A stretch of 64,000 nt of DNA from Takakia lepidozioides (taxonomy: Eukaryota; Streptophyta; Takakiopsida; Takakiales; Takakiaceae), in contig CM060731.1 in assembly GCA_030704615.1 (NCBI GenBank), positions 4,216,001 to 4,280,000 on the forward strand, given 5' to 3'. The notes beneath the pieces are model-generated. The model had not been told where the DNA came from. It saw nothing but the letters and a program-made list of their open reading frames with translations, and searched no databases. This document shows positions 1 through 11,597 of the stretch, in pieces (position 1 is the stretch's first letter; each line of letters opens with the position of its first letter). Made by a program: the position numbers and the translations under genes.

Positions 1-512
1 CTTGCAAAGTTCAACATCAAAATTTAGGACGACGCTGATAATAGGCATCTCAGGGCCGAGTCTGATGAGAGGCAAAACAGGCTAAAATCGGTCGAAGAAG
101 AAGGTGCCCTCACCACATTGCGTGAAACCCCTCCGCGCTCGAGCACACGGGGGCATCCCTTCCCCGAGCTGCTTTTTGGGCATCTCGGGCAGGTTCCAAG
201 GAAATTGACGACGATGACGATGTGTCTACGATGACGTGTCTACGATGATGTGGCGATGATGACGAGGCACTATGGCACCCTATTCCTGCTCTACGCTAAA
301 TTAGCTTCCGACCTTCGGTTGTCGCTAGAATATACAAATGTCTCCTTGGAAGACATAAGAAACCTCGAGCCATCATCACAAATACACCACTCAGATCTCC
401 AACTCAACAAACGATCATTGACATCATGTCCTTATTCGACTTACACATACACCTTTCCACGGGTATGTTTTCCGGTCCACATTCTTGTTGATGATGTGAC
501 GTGAGCCTAGAA

Positions 513-530
513 GCTTGCCACGTGGCAAGC
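513..530. promoter_or_regulatory. 18-bp perfect palindrome with a G-box core
   Basis: GCTTGCCACGTGGCAAGC is a perfect inverted repeat centred on CACGTG, the core bound by plant bZIP and bHLH factors. No gene start is recognisable just downstream, so a regulatory role is inference only. Confidence 0.3.
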
Positions 531-614
531 GGGAGCCTAAGTTCATGCCACATCATCAAAGCGTGAGCCTAGCTTGCAGGCTCACAACGTAACGTTGTTG
601 GTAAGAATGACTTG

Positions 615-1031
615 ATGTGTCTTTATTGAATCCTCTTCGGGTCAGATGCGCATTGCAAACATCCTCGGTAGCATCACGTTTTGCTGTTGTTACCTTAGTT
701 TCTCATTGTGATTATCCACACCTCTAGATGCAAAAATTGGAGTCGGCGTAAACTCGGTTGACTTGAGCCGGGAAGAATAAGGGGCTGGCTACATCCCCTC
801 CATGGGCATGGGCCATTGACACAAATGTGAATCAGTTGTCAATACCGGCAAATTCGTGTGTGATATGAATAATGTGTCTTTATTGAATCCACTTTGGGTC
901 AAATGAACATTGTACACATCCTTGGTAACGTCAAGATTTGTTGCTCTGACATGAGCTTATTGTGATTCTCCACACCTCCAAATGCAAATATTGGAGTCGA
1001 CACAAGCTCGATTGATTTGAGCCTGAAGAGC
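615..1031 (+). repeat. diverged direct repeat, two copies
   Basis: Copy 1 (about 615-779) and copy 2 (about 872-1,031) start with the same ATGTGTCTTTATTGAATCC. They keep parallel blocks: GGGTCA, ACATCCT, CTCCACACCTC, TTGGAGTCG, TTGA..TTGAGCC. The offset is 257 bp with about 90 bp of unrelated spacer. This looks like an old duplication or two copies of one dispersed repeat. No coding potential is evident. Confidence 0.7.
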
Positions 1032-1414
1032 ACCTCATATGGAAGCTTATGATATACATGGGCTTACTGCCCTAATGGTCAGGAAGACGTGCCAAAGGAC
1101 AGAGGAAGAATGGGTTAATAATTTCAGGTCCTTAAAATTACATCTCTTCATTGTAAGGGTAGCATGCAGAGTACATACAGAAGATTCATCCTTCATTTTG
1201 CCAAGATGGCTGGTCCTCTTTCCAGACTGTTGTGTAAGGATGTGAAGCATCAACCTTGTCTCGCATTCTCAGAGCTGAGCTGTTCTGCAAAATTCATGAG
1301 TGGTTAGTTATTTATTTGCAAAACTGAAGTGTCAGTCTTTTGGTGTCAGTGTCTTGCTGTTGGCCTTCCAGCAGGAATCCATAAAGTAGTTCTTTTGCTT
1401 GATTTTGCAAGCAG

Positions 1415-1546
1415 ATTGTTGCTGCACTCGTTCTGTTCCTTGTGTTCCTCGCCTACTATATCAGGAGAAGTAAATGTGATTTGACTCGGGTGAACAAAAA
1501 GTTGACTGAGGTGATAAAACAAGAACAAGAACGACAAGGAGCATAA
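1415..1546 (+). CDS. possible 3'-terminal exon: membrane helix plus charged coiled tail
   Basis: After a plausible acceptor (TTTTGCAAGCAG) an open frame of 43 residues runs to TAA. It starts with a strongly hydrophobic stretch (IVAALVLFLVFLAYY), continues with a basic stop-transfer (IRRSK) and ends in a charged amphipathic tail (VNKKLTEVIKQEQERQ). That is the layout of a single-pass membrane protein with a short coiled tail. There is no ATG, so it could only be an internal or last exon. I could not find upstream exons or a family, and chance remains possible. Confidence 0.25.
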   Translation: MVAALVLFLVFLAYYIRRSKCDLTRVNKKLTEVIKQEQERQGA

Positions 1547-2665
1547 CAAGAGGAAGAAGGAAAACAAGAAGGTAGAAACCATCCACTACTAGTTACTTCG
1601 GACCATTTCCCGGCATTGGTCATGTCACCAACAAGTTCTGGAACAGAATGATAATACAAACCTGGGTGCAGGCCTGAAGATAATGCTCAAATGGCATGTT
1701 ACAAAACTCTAAAACAAGCAAGTGCATGGGAAGTACAGTCTTTGGAGGGTTTTGTACACGTGGCGTTGTGGACCTGCCACGCATTGGTGATTATATTGCC
1801 ACATTACATGTCCAGCCAATTGGCTCAAGATGGCTCATTCACGGTCTAGCCTCTTCTTGGGTTTTTGAAGGAACAATCAACAGTTGGTTTCAGCTGCTGT
1901 GCAATGTTGGTACAAGAACTCTGAGGTTAGTGACTGAACACAATTTTGTTGGCAACTGGATTCTCACCTACAATGCATTTACTTACTGCCCACATAGCTA
2001 CCATCCTACAGAGGTTTTCTCTCTTTCGCCACAAGCCTATGACAATCACAATGTAACAAGCACATTCAGCTCCAACCAACCACCGAGTTTAAGCCGCATC
2101 CTTTACCAGACAGCTCTCTTTATTCCTCTCAGTTCATAGCTTCAAAGAGGCATAACACTGACAGAAGACAGCTTAGTCTCAGGGCTACCGGCATGCACAT
2201 GGGCCCACACACACATGGGGTAGTACCTTTACCAGATCTCCTTTGAGAGCAACAGAAATCCAAAATGCAATTTTTGCTTTCGCACCACATCTTTGGCTGA
2301 CTTCAATCTTATGAAAAGAAAAAACGTCACCCTGCTTGTGGAAGAGCACACATTTGCAACATAATATGACTACAACAATCCACCAGTACCCTCTTCCTCT
2401 TGAAATTAGTTCAGACTCAAAGGTCTGAGAATACAGGAATCACGCTGCCAGGATTACACTCAATGCAATGAGAGGCACAGGGTCAGAGTTTCCCATTTAG
2501 CTACTTCTTCCGGATTTGTTTCTTGAACTTCATGTTCAACCTCAACTTGGAGCAAATTGGGCAGAATCACTATTTCTTTCAGCCTAGGTCTGTTCTATCC
2601 ATCAACTGTGTATAACTGATGAACTAAGGGTTCAACTCCCTCTCTTTGATGAGCTAAGCACTGAT

Positions 2666-4090
2666 TCAAGCTGCTTTTCTGAGCTTGCTTACATGCTTTT
2701 CAATGGAATCAACCAGTGCATTGTCTGCAAAAAACTTGTCCTGCAGAGAGAGCCAGTCGCCAAGCTCCTCTTCTACTCTCCAGTGTTTCTCTATCTGCTG
2801 GAATCCAAAGGCCTCCCCTACAGAGTCGAGGTAAGGACGGAACCCACTTTTGGCAAACTCCAGCTGTGCTGCTTCAGTAAAGCAGAATTCTACAAATGCT
2901 TCACACACCTCTCGCACCCCATTTTTGTCTGCATTTGTATCCACTACAGCTATCACTGTTTCCACTCTGACGTTGGTTTTTGGAATAGTAAATGGCAGCG
3001 CTTCTGACCTGGCTGCCTGGACAATTTTCTGGTTGGTCAGAAAAATTTCGTTCTCATATGTGATCAATGCATCACCCAGGCCCTGCTTAAAAAAAACATC
3101 AGATGCCTCACGGGCATCCCTTGGTTCCACAGGCACATTCCTGAACACATTTTGAAGAAATTCCCGTGCCTCCTCTTCCGAACCACCTGGAATGGTCACG
3201 GACCCCCAGAGAGCCAAGAAGTTCCAGCGAGCGACCCCGGCTGTTTTGGGGTTAGCTGTTATCACCGACACATCATTCCTACCAAGATCTTCCCAGTCCG
3301 TGATTCCTTTCCGATTCTCTGGCCTTGTGACGATGCAGACAGTGGTCTCGGCAGGGACGGCATTATTTGGTACCCGATCCCGCCACCCAGGTCTAATGAG
3401 CCCAGCTTTTTCAATCATAAGCACGTCCAGAGGGAGCGCCAGCGACACAATGTCTGCAGGGAGCCCATCTATGACAGCCCTTGCCTGCGAACCACTTCCA
3501 GCTATGCTCAATCGGAATCGCACAACTTGCCCAGTTTTCTCGAGCCAGAATTTCGAGAAAAGCCGAGTTATCTTCTCATATGCAAATTTAGAAACAGCGT
3601 AAGACGCCAAAGTTACAAGCAAGGGTCCCTGCCGCTGTGCTTTTCCACCTCCGCCTTCACCTCCTCCTCCCCCTCCTCCGCCCCAAATCCCCGCTGCATT
3701 GGCTGATTGACTGAAAGACAAACTCAACGACAAGCTAAAGATACCTACAACTTTGACATTCCCCCTCCCTTTGCCACCACCAAGTTTGCGCGCACATTCC
3801 CAATCGCTGCAGTCCTCTACCCCACAGCTGGTGCATGCTCGAGACGGCCCAGCAGCTTCCCTCTGAATGCCCGGTAACTGAGGCAAATACACCCTCCTGC
3901 TTGAATGCACTCTACCCCGCACTGTATCCTCCCTGGCTGTAAATCCAAAAACTCCCGCAATACTGCCTAGATTTTCCCCGCTTGTCCTGGCATTCACCAC
4001 CAACCAAGGGGAGGCAATGGATGGTGGGGGTACCAGAGCCTTGGACTGCGATAGGACCCCACCTTGCATAAGAGAATCCTTCGACGCCAT
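2666..4090 (-). CDS. sbpA: chloroplast sulfate ABC transporter sulfate-binding protein
   Basis: Single-exon gene for 474 residues. Residues about 150-474 match the bacterial/chloroplast periplasmic sulfate-binding protein family (SbpA/Sbp1). They include NPKTAGVAR at about 280-288, which fits the family signature NPK-[ST]-x-G-x-A-R, and the usual WNFLALWG and GDALITYENE segments. The protein should bind sulfate and deliver it to a CysT/CysW-CysA-type permease. Residues 1-140 are a plant-type addition: a Ser/Arg-rich transit-like region, then a hydrophobic segment (VVGIFSLSLSLSFSQSANAA) with an AxA-like cleavage site, then a glycine tract (137-149). This suggests import into the plastid followed by export across an inner membrane. 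The gene is divergent from SYP7. The chosen ATG precedes the transit region. Function rests on family knowledge; location is inferred. Confidence 0.93.
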   Translation of the reverse strand: MASKDSLMQGGVLSQSKALVPPPSIASPWLVVNARTSGENLGSIAGVFGFTAREDTVRGRVHSSRRVYLPQLPGIQREAAGPSRACTSCGVEDCSDWECARKLGGGKGRGNVKVVGIFSLSLSLSFSQSANAAGIWGGGGGGGGEGGGGKAQRQGPLLVTLASYAVSKFAYEKITRLFSKFWLEKTGQVVRFRLSIAGSGSQARAVIDGLPADIVSLALPLDVLMIEKAGLIRPGWRDRVPNNAVPAETTVCIVTRPENRKGITDWEDLGRNDVSVITANPKTAGVARWNFLALWGSVTIPGGSEEEAREFLQNVFRNVPVEPRDAREASDVFFKQGLGDALITYENEIFLTNQKIVQAARSEALPFTIPKTNVRVETVIAVVDTNADKNGVREVCEAFVEFCFTEAAQLEFAKSGFRPYLDSVGEAFGFQQIEKHWRVEEELGDWLSLQDKFFADNALVDSIEKHVSKLRKAA

Positions 4091-4688
4091 TGCTCCAAAA
4101 TCAGAAACAGGAGAGCAAATAACCCAATATCCGATGATGCCACTCCTACTCTCAAGCCTCTGAGAGAAAGAATTGTAAGTCGCTCCCTAGCTTCTGCAGA
4201 CTCTGTTGACGCATCTGCCACACAGACATCCCTCACAAGATCAGCGGAAGATCTGAGTGAGAGAAAATAGCCAAGAAAACTGCGGGCCAGGCCTGCATGG
4301 CATCTATCTGCGAAGGAATATATTCGGATCCCTGGAAAAGATTCGCACCCTGGAGAAAGATGCGAATCCTTTCCTAACTGACATAGGTAATAGGCATCCT
4401 TAAACATTCATCCACCGTGCCAGTGCATGCTTCATCCATCCACTCCAGATTTTGAAAATCGAATCAACCAGAACGGATGAATATGGATAATAGCTCTGTG
4501 GATGAGGTTCGGTTTCTGTGGATGATCGAGCATCCCTGTCAGAGCATTTGCATGCCGAGGAGAAGGCGAGAGAGAGAGAAAGAGGGAGAGGGGAGCTGCA
4601 GCAGCGCGCTGCTGGATCCCTCCGTGTATGCAGGTTGCGAGGGATCGGAGGCAATCTTGCGTACTCTGTTGCATTTCCGGGGAGCACC
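4091..4688. promoter_or_regulatory. shared divergent upstream region of sbpA and SYP7
   Basis: 598 bp separate the start codons of two divergently transcribed genes, so both promoters and 5' leaders must lie here. The SYP7-proximal part is purine-rich (GAGAGAGAG runs near 4,568-4,595). I see no clear TATA box. Co-regulation is possible but not shown by the sequence. Confidence 0.5.
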
Positions 4689-7600
4689 ATGAGTGTGATC
4701 GACATTTTGACGCGCGTGGATGCGCTGTGCAAGAAGTATGACAAGTATGATCTGGATAATCAGAGTGGCTCTGAGATCTCTGGTCAAGACCAGTTTGTGA
4801 GACTCTATACCGTTCTTGAAGCCGACATTGAGGCTGCACTTCAGGTCTGTGGCAGTGTTTTTCTGTTCCGCGCTGATTTGAGTTCGTTGTTTAGGTTCGC
4901 AGCATATTCTCTACCAGCATTGTGTGTCGAAATTGCGTGATGCGGTGTAGGTAGTCTGGTTGTACACGTTTACTCATACGTGAAAGAAGCCTCTTCCCTC
5001 CTTTCGTTGCCTGCCTACTTCTGGTCTTTATGATTACTTGTGTAGAATACACGCCGAGTTTCACATTACGAAGAAGATTAACTTACAATGTATCTGAGTT
5101 CCAGTGGGCTTGTGCCAAAAGACTTCAGAATGTATAAGGTGTCACAGTCCAAAATGTTGTGTGTGGTGCAATGGAAAGATTGGGGGCCATTTATATGGCT
5201 GTGACCGATGACGTATGCAAGTGATTGTCTACAACTGATTTCCTGTCACATGCTGTTTCCAGCTGTGGATAGCAGCATTTGCTACTGGTAATTGCGGGTT
5301 GGTACTCTACAGTGATGCCTGCTTGGTGTTCACAAAATTCCATGCCAAGCCTGCTCGCACCCTTGTATAAACAACGGATTGAGAAAGTGACCACAATTAT
5401 TTTCACCAATTCCCACGCTTAGTATCGTCTACTAGGATATTATGGTAAACAGGAATGTAGTGCATGGCGTGTGCTACCTGGATGCATTTGTGGCTTGTAA
5501 TGTGAGGCAAAGCTGTTTTGAGCTCTTTCGATGTGATGCAGAAATCACAAGATGCTCAAATTGAAAAAAATAGAGCAGCGGTAGCAACTCTGAATGCAGA
5601 AGTACGGCGCACCAAGGCAACATTGCTGAGTGAAATTCCAAAGCTCCAAAAGCTAGCTGCGAAGAAGGTTTGTCTTACCTTATTTCCTTACAATTTTTGC
5701 TACTTGTGGTTCTCTTGCCCAATGTGTGTGAGTCAGAGAGAAACAATATCTTAGTGGGAGGAATGGGAGGAATGGGATTATTGGACTAGCAAAAGAGGCA
5801 GGCCGGAAATGCTTAAGGAAGTTAAATGAGGTTTCTGCAGTGGAATCATCAAAGTCTTGGTCAATTTTATTTTCAGTGTAAGAGAGAACGAGACAGACAG
5901 TATCACTGCGAGTGCTTAGAACTGGGAATGCATTAGTTTACTTGCTGCCCAGCAAGTTTACACTGCTTGTACCACCAATGGACCTGACTTCAGACTTTGC
6001 AAGTGAGATGTTTTGGTCATTCCTGTGAATGGATGGATGTATGTTTCTTAACATGTCTGGCGAAATCCATTCAAATGTCCTACCGTGTAACATGTGATAT
6101 GCAGGTGAAGGGTTTATCAAAGGAGGAGCAGGCAGCCCGTCTAGACCTTGTGGGGGCACTCGCACAGAAGATTGAAGACATTCCTGATGGTGTCAATGTG
6201 GGTGCTCGTCGCAGTAATGGTATGTGGGGTGGCAAAGCTGGAGGCTTAAGCAGGCCGATGGAGATCAGAGTGGATTCAGCGCATCCTGGTAAGCATCAAC
6301 TCTATTAGCACAAGTGGCCATGCAGTGCAAATACAACAGCAGGTATCAAATAAAGTAGGCAGCTTCTTTATCTGGTTTGTTTCCTGTGTCTATAGCTGCG
6401 GTACTTGAATCTATGGCAAGGGTACCAGGTATTCTTTGGTAGTGGGTAGGGGTTGAGCCTAAAGAATATTCTATCGATGGGATATCAATGTTGAGACCTG
6501 TGAGTATACAGATGATTTGATGCGCCCTGAACACTATGAGGAAACTGAGGAATCGAAGGGATTCAGGCAAGAGTACGAGGCACGGAAGACCAAGCAGGTA
6601 CTGAACATATGCCCACTTCTGCTGGTAGGACCTTTGATGAATTTGAGGGTTGCTATTTGCACAGAGTATTATAGGAATAGCACAAGATTTGAAGACTGGG
6701 GTGTTCTCGATGAGGTCCTCTTTTAAGTCCACGTGGCAAGATATGGCCACTAATAGTTCCTTCAGAGTGTGAAATTCATGTGCTATTCCAAGCTGTGTTG
6801 TCCTTTGCAAACTGGAGATGATATGTGTGGCGACGTTTCTTATAAACTGGGGAATGCAGGACCAAGGGCTGGACATGATTGCACAAGGCCTTTCAACTCT
6901 TAAGAACATGGCTGAGGACATCAATGAGGTAGGAGTCTTGATGCAACTGGTTCTTCAAAGATGTAATGTATCAGGGGCTCCACTCAGCCTTACTCTGTAG
7001 CTGTCTCAAAGAAGATGCACCAGTGTGGCCCTTCCTTTTGTTAACAACGAAAGTAGTTCTTGCGAAGAGGGAATTTATAAGTGGGAATTCACCTTGCATA
7101 AACTATAATTCCGTAGTCTATGTCATCTGATAAGAGTGGAAACATGTCCGGTCCTCTTGCTTATGTTTCGTTTGGCATGGCATTGCAGAACCCTAACCAG
7201 ACACTAGATGCCTAAATATAAATTAGCTGCACCATGGTTGTTCTACTCCTGTGAGCTAATTTGAATCACTGCAGGACAATGCAAAACTTGGCAACTGGTA
7301 GTTTGTTAGATGTTAACAACATATTTCCTGGAGCCAGACAGTAACCCAGCAAATTCTGGAAATGAAAGTTTACGGCCAGACTCAAGTTGATACATAATTG
7401 TAGTCTGTCCATAACAGCAAGCATATCTGATGTGTACAATAAAGGTCAAGGTGCGTCCTTGATGAGTCTCATGTTGGAGACATTGTTGTCGCCGTTCAGC
7501 ACAGTGCTTTTTGGACACACATTTGTATAAATCATCTCAGGTAACTGTCTGTGTGGGGAAATTCCTGGTGTGGGGCCAAATGGGCTGGAGAAGAGTGGCT

Positions 7601-8544
7601 CTTGCTGCAGAAGTCCCGTTGAGGTCCATCCAAAACTCATGGTGCTGGCAAGGGAACGACTTTCTCCAATCTTGAAAAATTAACTAGGTTCTGTTGGATA
7701 ATCTACAGGAATTGGATAGGCAAGTGCCTTTGATTGATGAGGTCGACACAAAGGTAAGCCTCCTTCTGTTTTGCCATTATATGGATTCCATATTCCGCTC
7801 TCCTTGCACTGAAGGCATCAGGAATGGTACTGCTTTATTATATTTTTCTAATATTCCTACTTGTATGGGGCTCATGGACAGGGCACAAAACCCCTAGACA
7901 TATAATGTTAAGCTCAAAGCCCTTAGGATTGTTACTGTGTGGTAGATAGTGAGAGCCTTACAACCTTGATGTATTGTTATGTGGGAATCAGGTGGATAAA
8001 GCTGCAGCTGACTTGAAGAACACCAATGCCCGGCTGAAGGAGACTGTCACCAAGGTGATCTTTGCAAACCAACCTTGTGTTTGCACATATATTACATCTG
8101 TTCATTGTGGGCTTACCCTTGGACTTGGGCATTGTTTAGTCTATTCGGAACATGACCCAATGTTGGTGGTGTGGTTACAGTTGAGATCCAGTCGGAACTT
8201 TTGCGTCGACATAATTCTACTTGCCATCATCCTGGGAATTGCGGGCTACCTTTACTCGTACTCCCTTACACATCATGCCCTTCTGACTGTCTTCTATGTT
8301 TGCTTTTTAGCCGCAATCTGTAGACAGATGAAAAACAAACCTGATGTGAACGATAATTACAGTTACAACTTCTGAATCTCCTAAATCTTGTCTATTTCAA
8401 GATAAGCAGACAAATCTAGCATGCGTGTCCACAAAACCTTAATTGTTGACAAACTGCTAAGGGTGAATGTTGAAATCGTTCATTCATTTACGCTGTATAT
8501 CTGGGTGATGTTTGTCCTTTCTTTTTTGCAGAGTGCTCAAGTAA
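4689..8544 (+). CDS. SYP7: SYP7-family Qc-SNARE (syntaxin of plants 71-like)
   Basis: Nine exons give a complete 272-residue protein: 4,689-4,844; 5,542-5,667; 6,105-6,288; 6,512-6,597; 6,860-6,928; 7,709-7,753; 7,992-8,054; 8,181-8,257; 8,532-8,544. Every junction is GT..AG and in phase. It matches the plant SYP71-73 group from end to end: start MSVIDILTRVD-LCKKYDKYD, a central helical region (NAEVRRTKA, RLDLVGAL), a SNARE motif at about 185-243 with the zero-layer Gln in ELDRQVPLIDEVDTK, and a C-terminal anchor at about 249-268 ending YLYSVLK. SYP7 proteins act in fusion at the endoplasmic reticulum and plasma membrane. The last coding exon is only 13 nt; reading on from exon 8 would instead give an unrelated hydrophilic tail. 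Length agrees with the family (about 266). Confidence 0.96.
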
Positions 8545-9561
8545 AGTAGCAGGGATGCCTGCCACAGTATTCTGCCAGTAATTGATGAGGCTGTTACTCT
8601 CATCCCTTAAAACGTGCCTTCTTCTCTGACTCAGTTCGAATGCTCATAATCTTGGAGTGGCTTCAGGTGATTGTCAAGCTTGCTTTTGGCAGGGAGATAT
8701 TTTTTAAATCAGGTGTGTATTGCACTCCATAGATTGCTCAGACAACAGTTCACAAACAGTCAGTCTGCTGTCGCATAGTTGGGAGGCAGGAAAAAGGCAG
8801 TCCAGGCAGTGGTTTAGTGATTCAAAGGAAATTGTTTGAATAGCTGCGGCCGAGAAGCATGGCCCATTTCTTTGAGCTTTCAAAATTATGTTTGGATACT
8901 TACATCTGTAACGAAAAAAATAATATCGGTGATCAAAGTGGGATACAGTTTTGCAAGCTGTTGAAGCAGCAGCAGCAGAGTGCTACGACCAGTTGCAGAT
9001 CCTCACATCATTTGTATGCATCTTCATGGATTCCCAGAGTCCCAACAGTGCTTCCAAAACAAGTCATCCTTGATGTGTACATGGACTTTACCTGAGAAAT
9101 TCCTTATACAGTTTGGGGTGTCTTACCCTTTCCTCACTAATCACAATTTGCAGAGGAAGAGGGTCGTTCTACTTTAACACATACACATGGTCATTATACA
9201 AAGAGGGGAGTAACCAGTGTTTTAGTGTCAGTATTCTTTTTCAATGGAAGGACAAGGTGAACGGGTTGCCAAAATTGCAGCAAAATGTGTAGGGTATCTC
9301 TAGAGGGGGCTTAAACTGGTGAACCCCCTTGCCCCGGTTCTTTACCGAGCTTAAAAATTGCAAAGGTGTGCTGCCTCAGCAAGTGCGCTTGCAACACACT
9401 TGCCAGGCTGGTGTGGGTGTTTCCTGCCCTAACGCACTCCCTGTTCTTACGAGTCAGTATTCACCAGTATAAGCCAGTGTCCCTGCAAAATACAAAAATG
9501 GCATTTGTGCGGTTTTTTACGTGTACTTAGTTCATTAGCTCCTCCCTAAGGAGAGCCCACT
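8545..9561. other. SYP7 3' flank, no gene seen
   Basis: Contains the likely 3' untranslated region of SYP7 and unremarkable sequence. Short open frames (for example 8,859-9,095) show no family resemblance. CCCACT at 9,556-9,561 is the left target duplication of the following element. Confidence 0.5.
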
Positions 9562-10641
9562 TAGGGAATTCCAAAAAGGCCTTGACGTGAAATGCATTGC
9601 AATTCACTTGATCACCCCCCTAAAAGTGCGCAATTCAATTGAACTGCTAAAACTAGCTTGAAAACAACCCTAGTTGATAATTCAATTAAATTGTTGACTG
9701 CAATTCAATTGAATTGTGAATTTGCAAATCAATTGAATTGCTGACTACAATTCAATTGAATTGTAATCTATAATTTTTAACTTATTTCTGTATATAATAT
9801 ATAATATGTATGTATATATATATATTCAAATTATACTTATACACATATAAAAGTATAAACTAAAAATACATGTTGCCTGTCTATTCTTGCTGCCCCTCTT
9901 TCTTGTGCCCTTGAGGAAATTGTGGAGTTGTGAAGCCAGCCTCAGCCTCAGTGAGAAAGCTTCATGTGATTCACTGGCAAAAGAAACATGGCTGGCTTTG
10001 AAAGAAACGGACAAAATCAAACCTGACAATTGATGAAAGGCTTCCCCTGCATCATGTAGTCCCCTAACACTAGTATCTGGCCAGGACAAAGAAAACAAAT
10101 GATATGTTCATCTTGAGAATCATCAAAAATAAATTGTTTCGATACCCTTACAAAGGTACCATGTTGAAGTTGAGATGTGTGTTCCATATAAGTTTAATAT
10201 ATCGAACTCTTACACGTTGATACTCTTACATTGGTATCATGTTTGGTATATGTACATAGCCATATATTGGCACCAACATCCACAAAGAGGGACAATCCCG
10301 CTTTTACAAGCGGACTTCCTCTCTCTCTCCCTCTCTCGCTCTCCCTTAGGCTTATCTGGGGCTCAAGCCTTACCACGGGCAAAGGATTGACAGACGGACA
10401 GCAAGAATAGACGGGCATGTATTTTTAGCTTATACTTTTGTATGCGTATATGTATATTATATATATATATATAATATATATACAGAAATAAGTTTAAAAT
10501 TATAGATTAGAATTCAATTGAATTGTCAATTTGCAATTCAATTGAATCGTGTGCCGACAATTCAATTGAATTGCGCACTTTTAGGGGGTGATAAAGTGAA
10601 TTGCAATGCATTTCACATCAAGGCCTTTTTGGAATTCCCTA
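9562..10641. mobile_element. 1,080-bp foldback/MITE-like element with long inverted arms
   Basis: The left end TAGGGAATTCCAAAAAGGCC is exactly inverted at the right end, and the flanks carry a perfect 6-bp duplication CCCACT (9,556-9,561 and 10,642-10,647). The inverted arms continue inward to about 9,893 and back from about 10,397 with indels. Both contain an ACTTTTAGGGGG block, several self-complementary copies of CAATTCAATTGAATTG, an AT-dinucleotide tract and TCTATTCTTGCTG. The centre holds a CTCTCTC-rich run (about 10,318-10,345). There is no coding capacity, so the element is non-autonomous. The superfamily is uncertain: 6 bp does not fit Mutator (9) or hAT (8). Confidence 0.85.
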
Positions 10642-11597
10642 CCCACTGCATAGTTTTTCTCCTGATGCACCTTCCCTAGTCCATACCAACCTATGAAGAC
10701 AATACGAGTATTACTTTTATCAACCCCTCTATGCCTTGGTCGCACCCATATTTCCCCAAATCCCTGCATCGTTACATATTCATGATATACATCTAGTAAA
10801 ACGAAAACTTGCAGCCCCCCAACAAGGGCTTGCCAATGAAACCTGCGTGCTGGTTGCTGCCAATTTTGCTAGAAAGCACCTGTAGTTGAATAGCATAAGC
10901 CTATTTTACCAACGTGGACCATTTAAAACGTGCCCCCTGGCATATTGCCACTTTTCTAACCTTGCCACGTCGTTATTCTTGCCACATGGGCACTGGTAGA
11001 GTTCACATGTGGCCCGCTTGCGATTTTGGAAAAATGAGAAACACCGATTCCTGCAGGAGTTATGGCCATGCGATTTGCACGACCAAAATCTTTTAATGGC
11101 GGGCAGATGGGGCAGATCGCCCCTTTCCCGGCTTGCCCGCTGCCGCACGATGGTTGTGGGTCCGTACGGTCTTTCAACGAATGCGGGTGGCAGCGGTCTA
11201 AACGCGGCCCCAGGGCCGGCTGTCGGGGTGACCCTAGCTTTCTATTTATACACCCTACGAAACAAGGGGCAGTGAGAAATTATGGGAGGTCTGTCACGGG
11301 TCTGAGGGGGTTTTTCTTCTTCTTACTTCATCGCACACCAATCGTACCTTTGGTACCTCAGAAACACTATGATTCATTGTCCTGTTTCATCCCAGCAGAC
11401 GCAGTACTGTCTTCGTCAGTGATCTCCTCCAACAATTCCATCCCAGAAGTATTCTACTCATCACCCAGTTGTACTAAAGAATACAGTATGCTTCACTATG
11501 ATGACTAGAATCTCACGTCTGAGGACTGACTATAGATTCTAATACATTCACACAACTATAAACAATACAATCTCATTCACATGTTAAAGCATCCAAT

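Larger units (their letters stand above)
1..2665. other. gene-poor left flank
   Basis: No convincing multi-exon gene is visible. The stretch contains a GATGAC/GATGTG-rich microsatellite-like patch near 205-265, an 18-bp perfect palindrome at 513-530, a diverged direct repeat (615-779 and 872-1,031) and one possible 3'-terminal exon (1,415-1,546). The part next to 2,665 is probably 3' untranslated or flanking sequence of the minus-strand sulfate-binding-protein gene. A 147-codon open frame at 1,696-2,139 resembles no family I know and is not supported. Confidence 0.5.

Noticed and set aside
1696-2139. 147-codon open frame
   Set aside because: No recognisable motif, no plausible partner exons, and amino-acid usage looks random.
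2666-4090. Bacterial contamination as source of the sulfate-binding protein
   Set aside because: The gene has a eukaryotic targeting region and is contiguous with an intron-rich plant SNARE gene.
8181-8375. Longer SYP7 C-terminus read straight through from exon 8 to 8,375
   Set aside because: It would append a tail after the membrane anchor that the family lacks, while a GT at 8,258 and a 13-nt exon at 8,532 restore the family ending.
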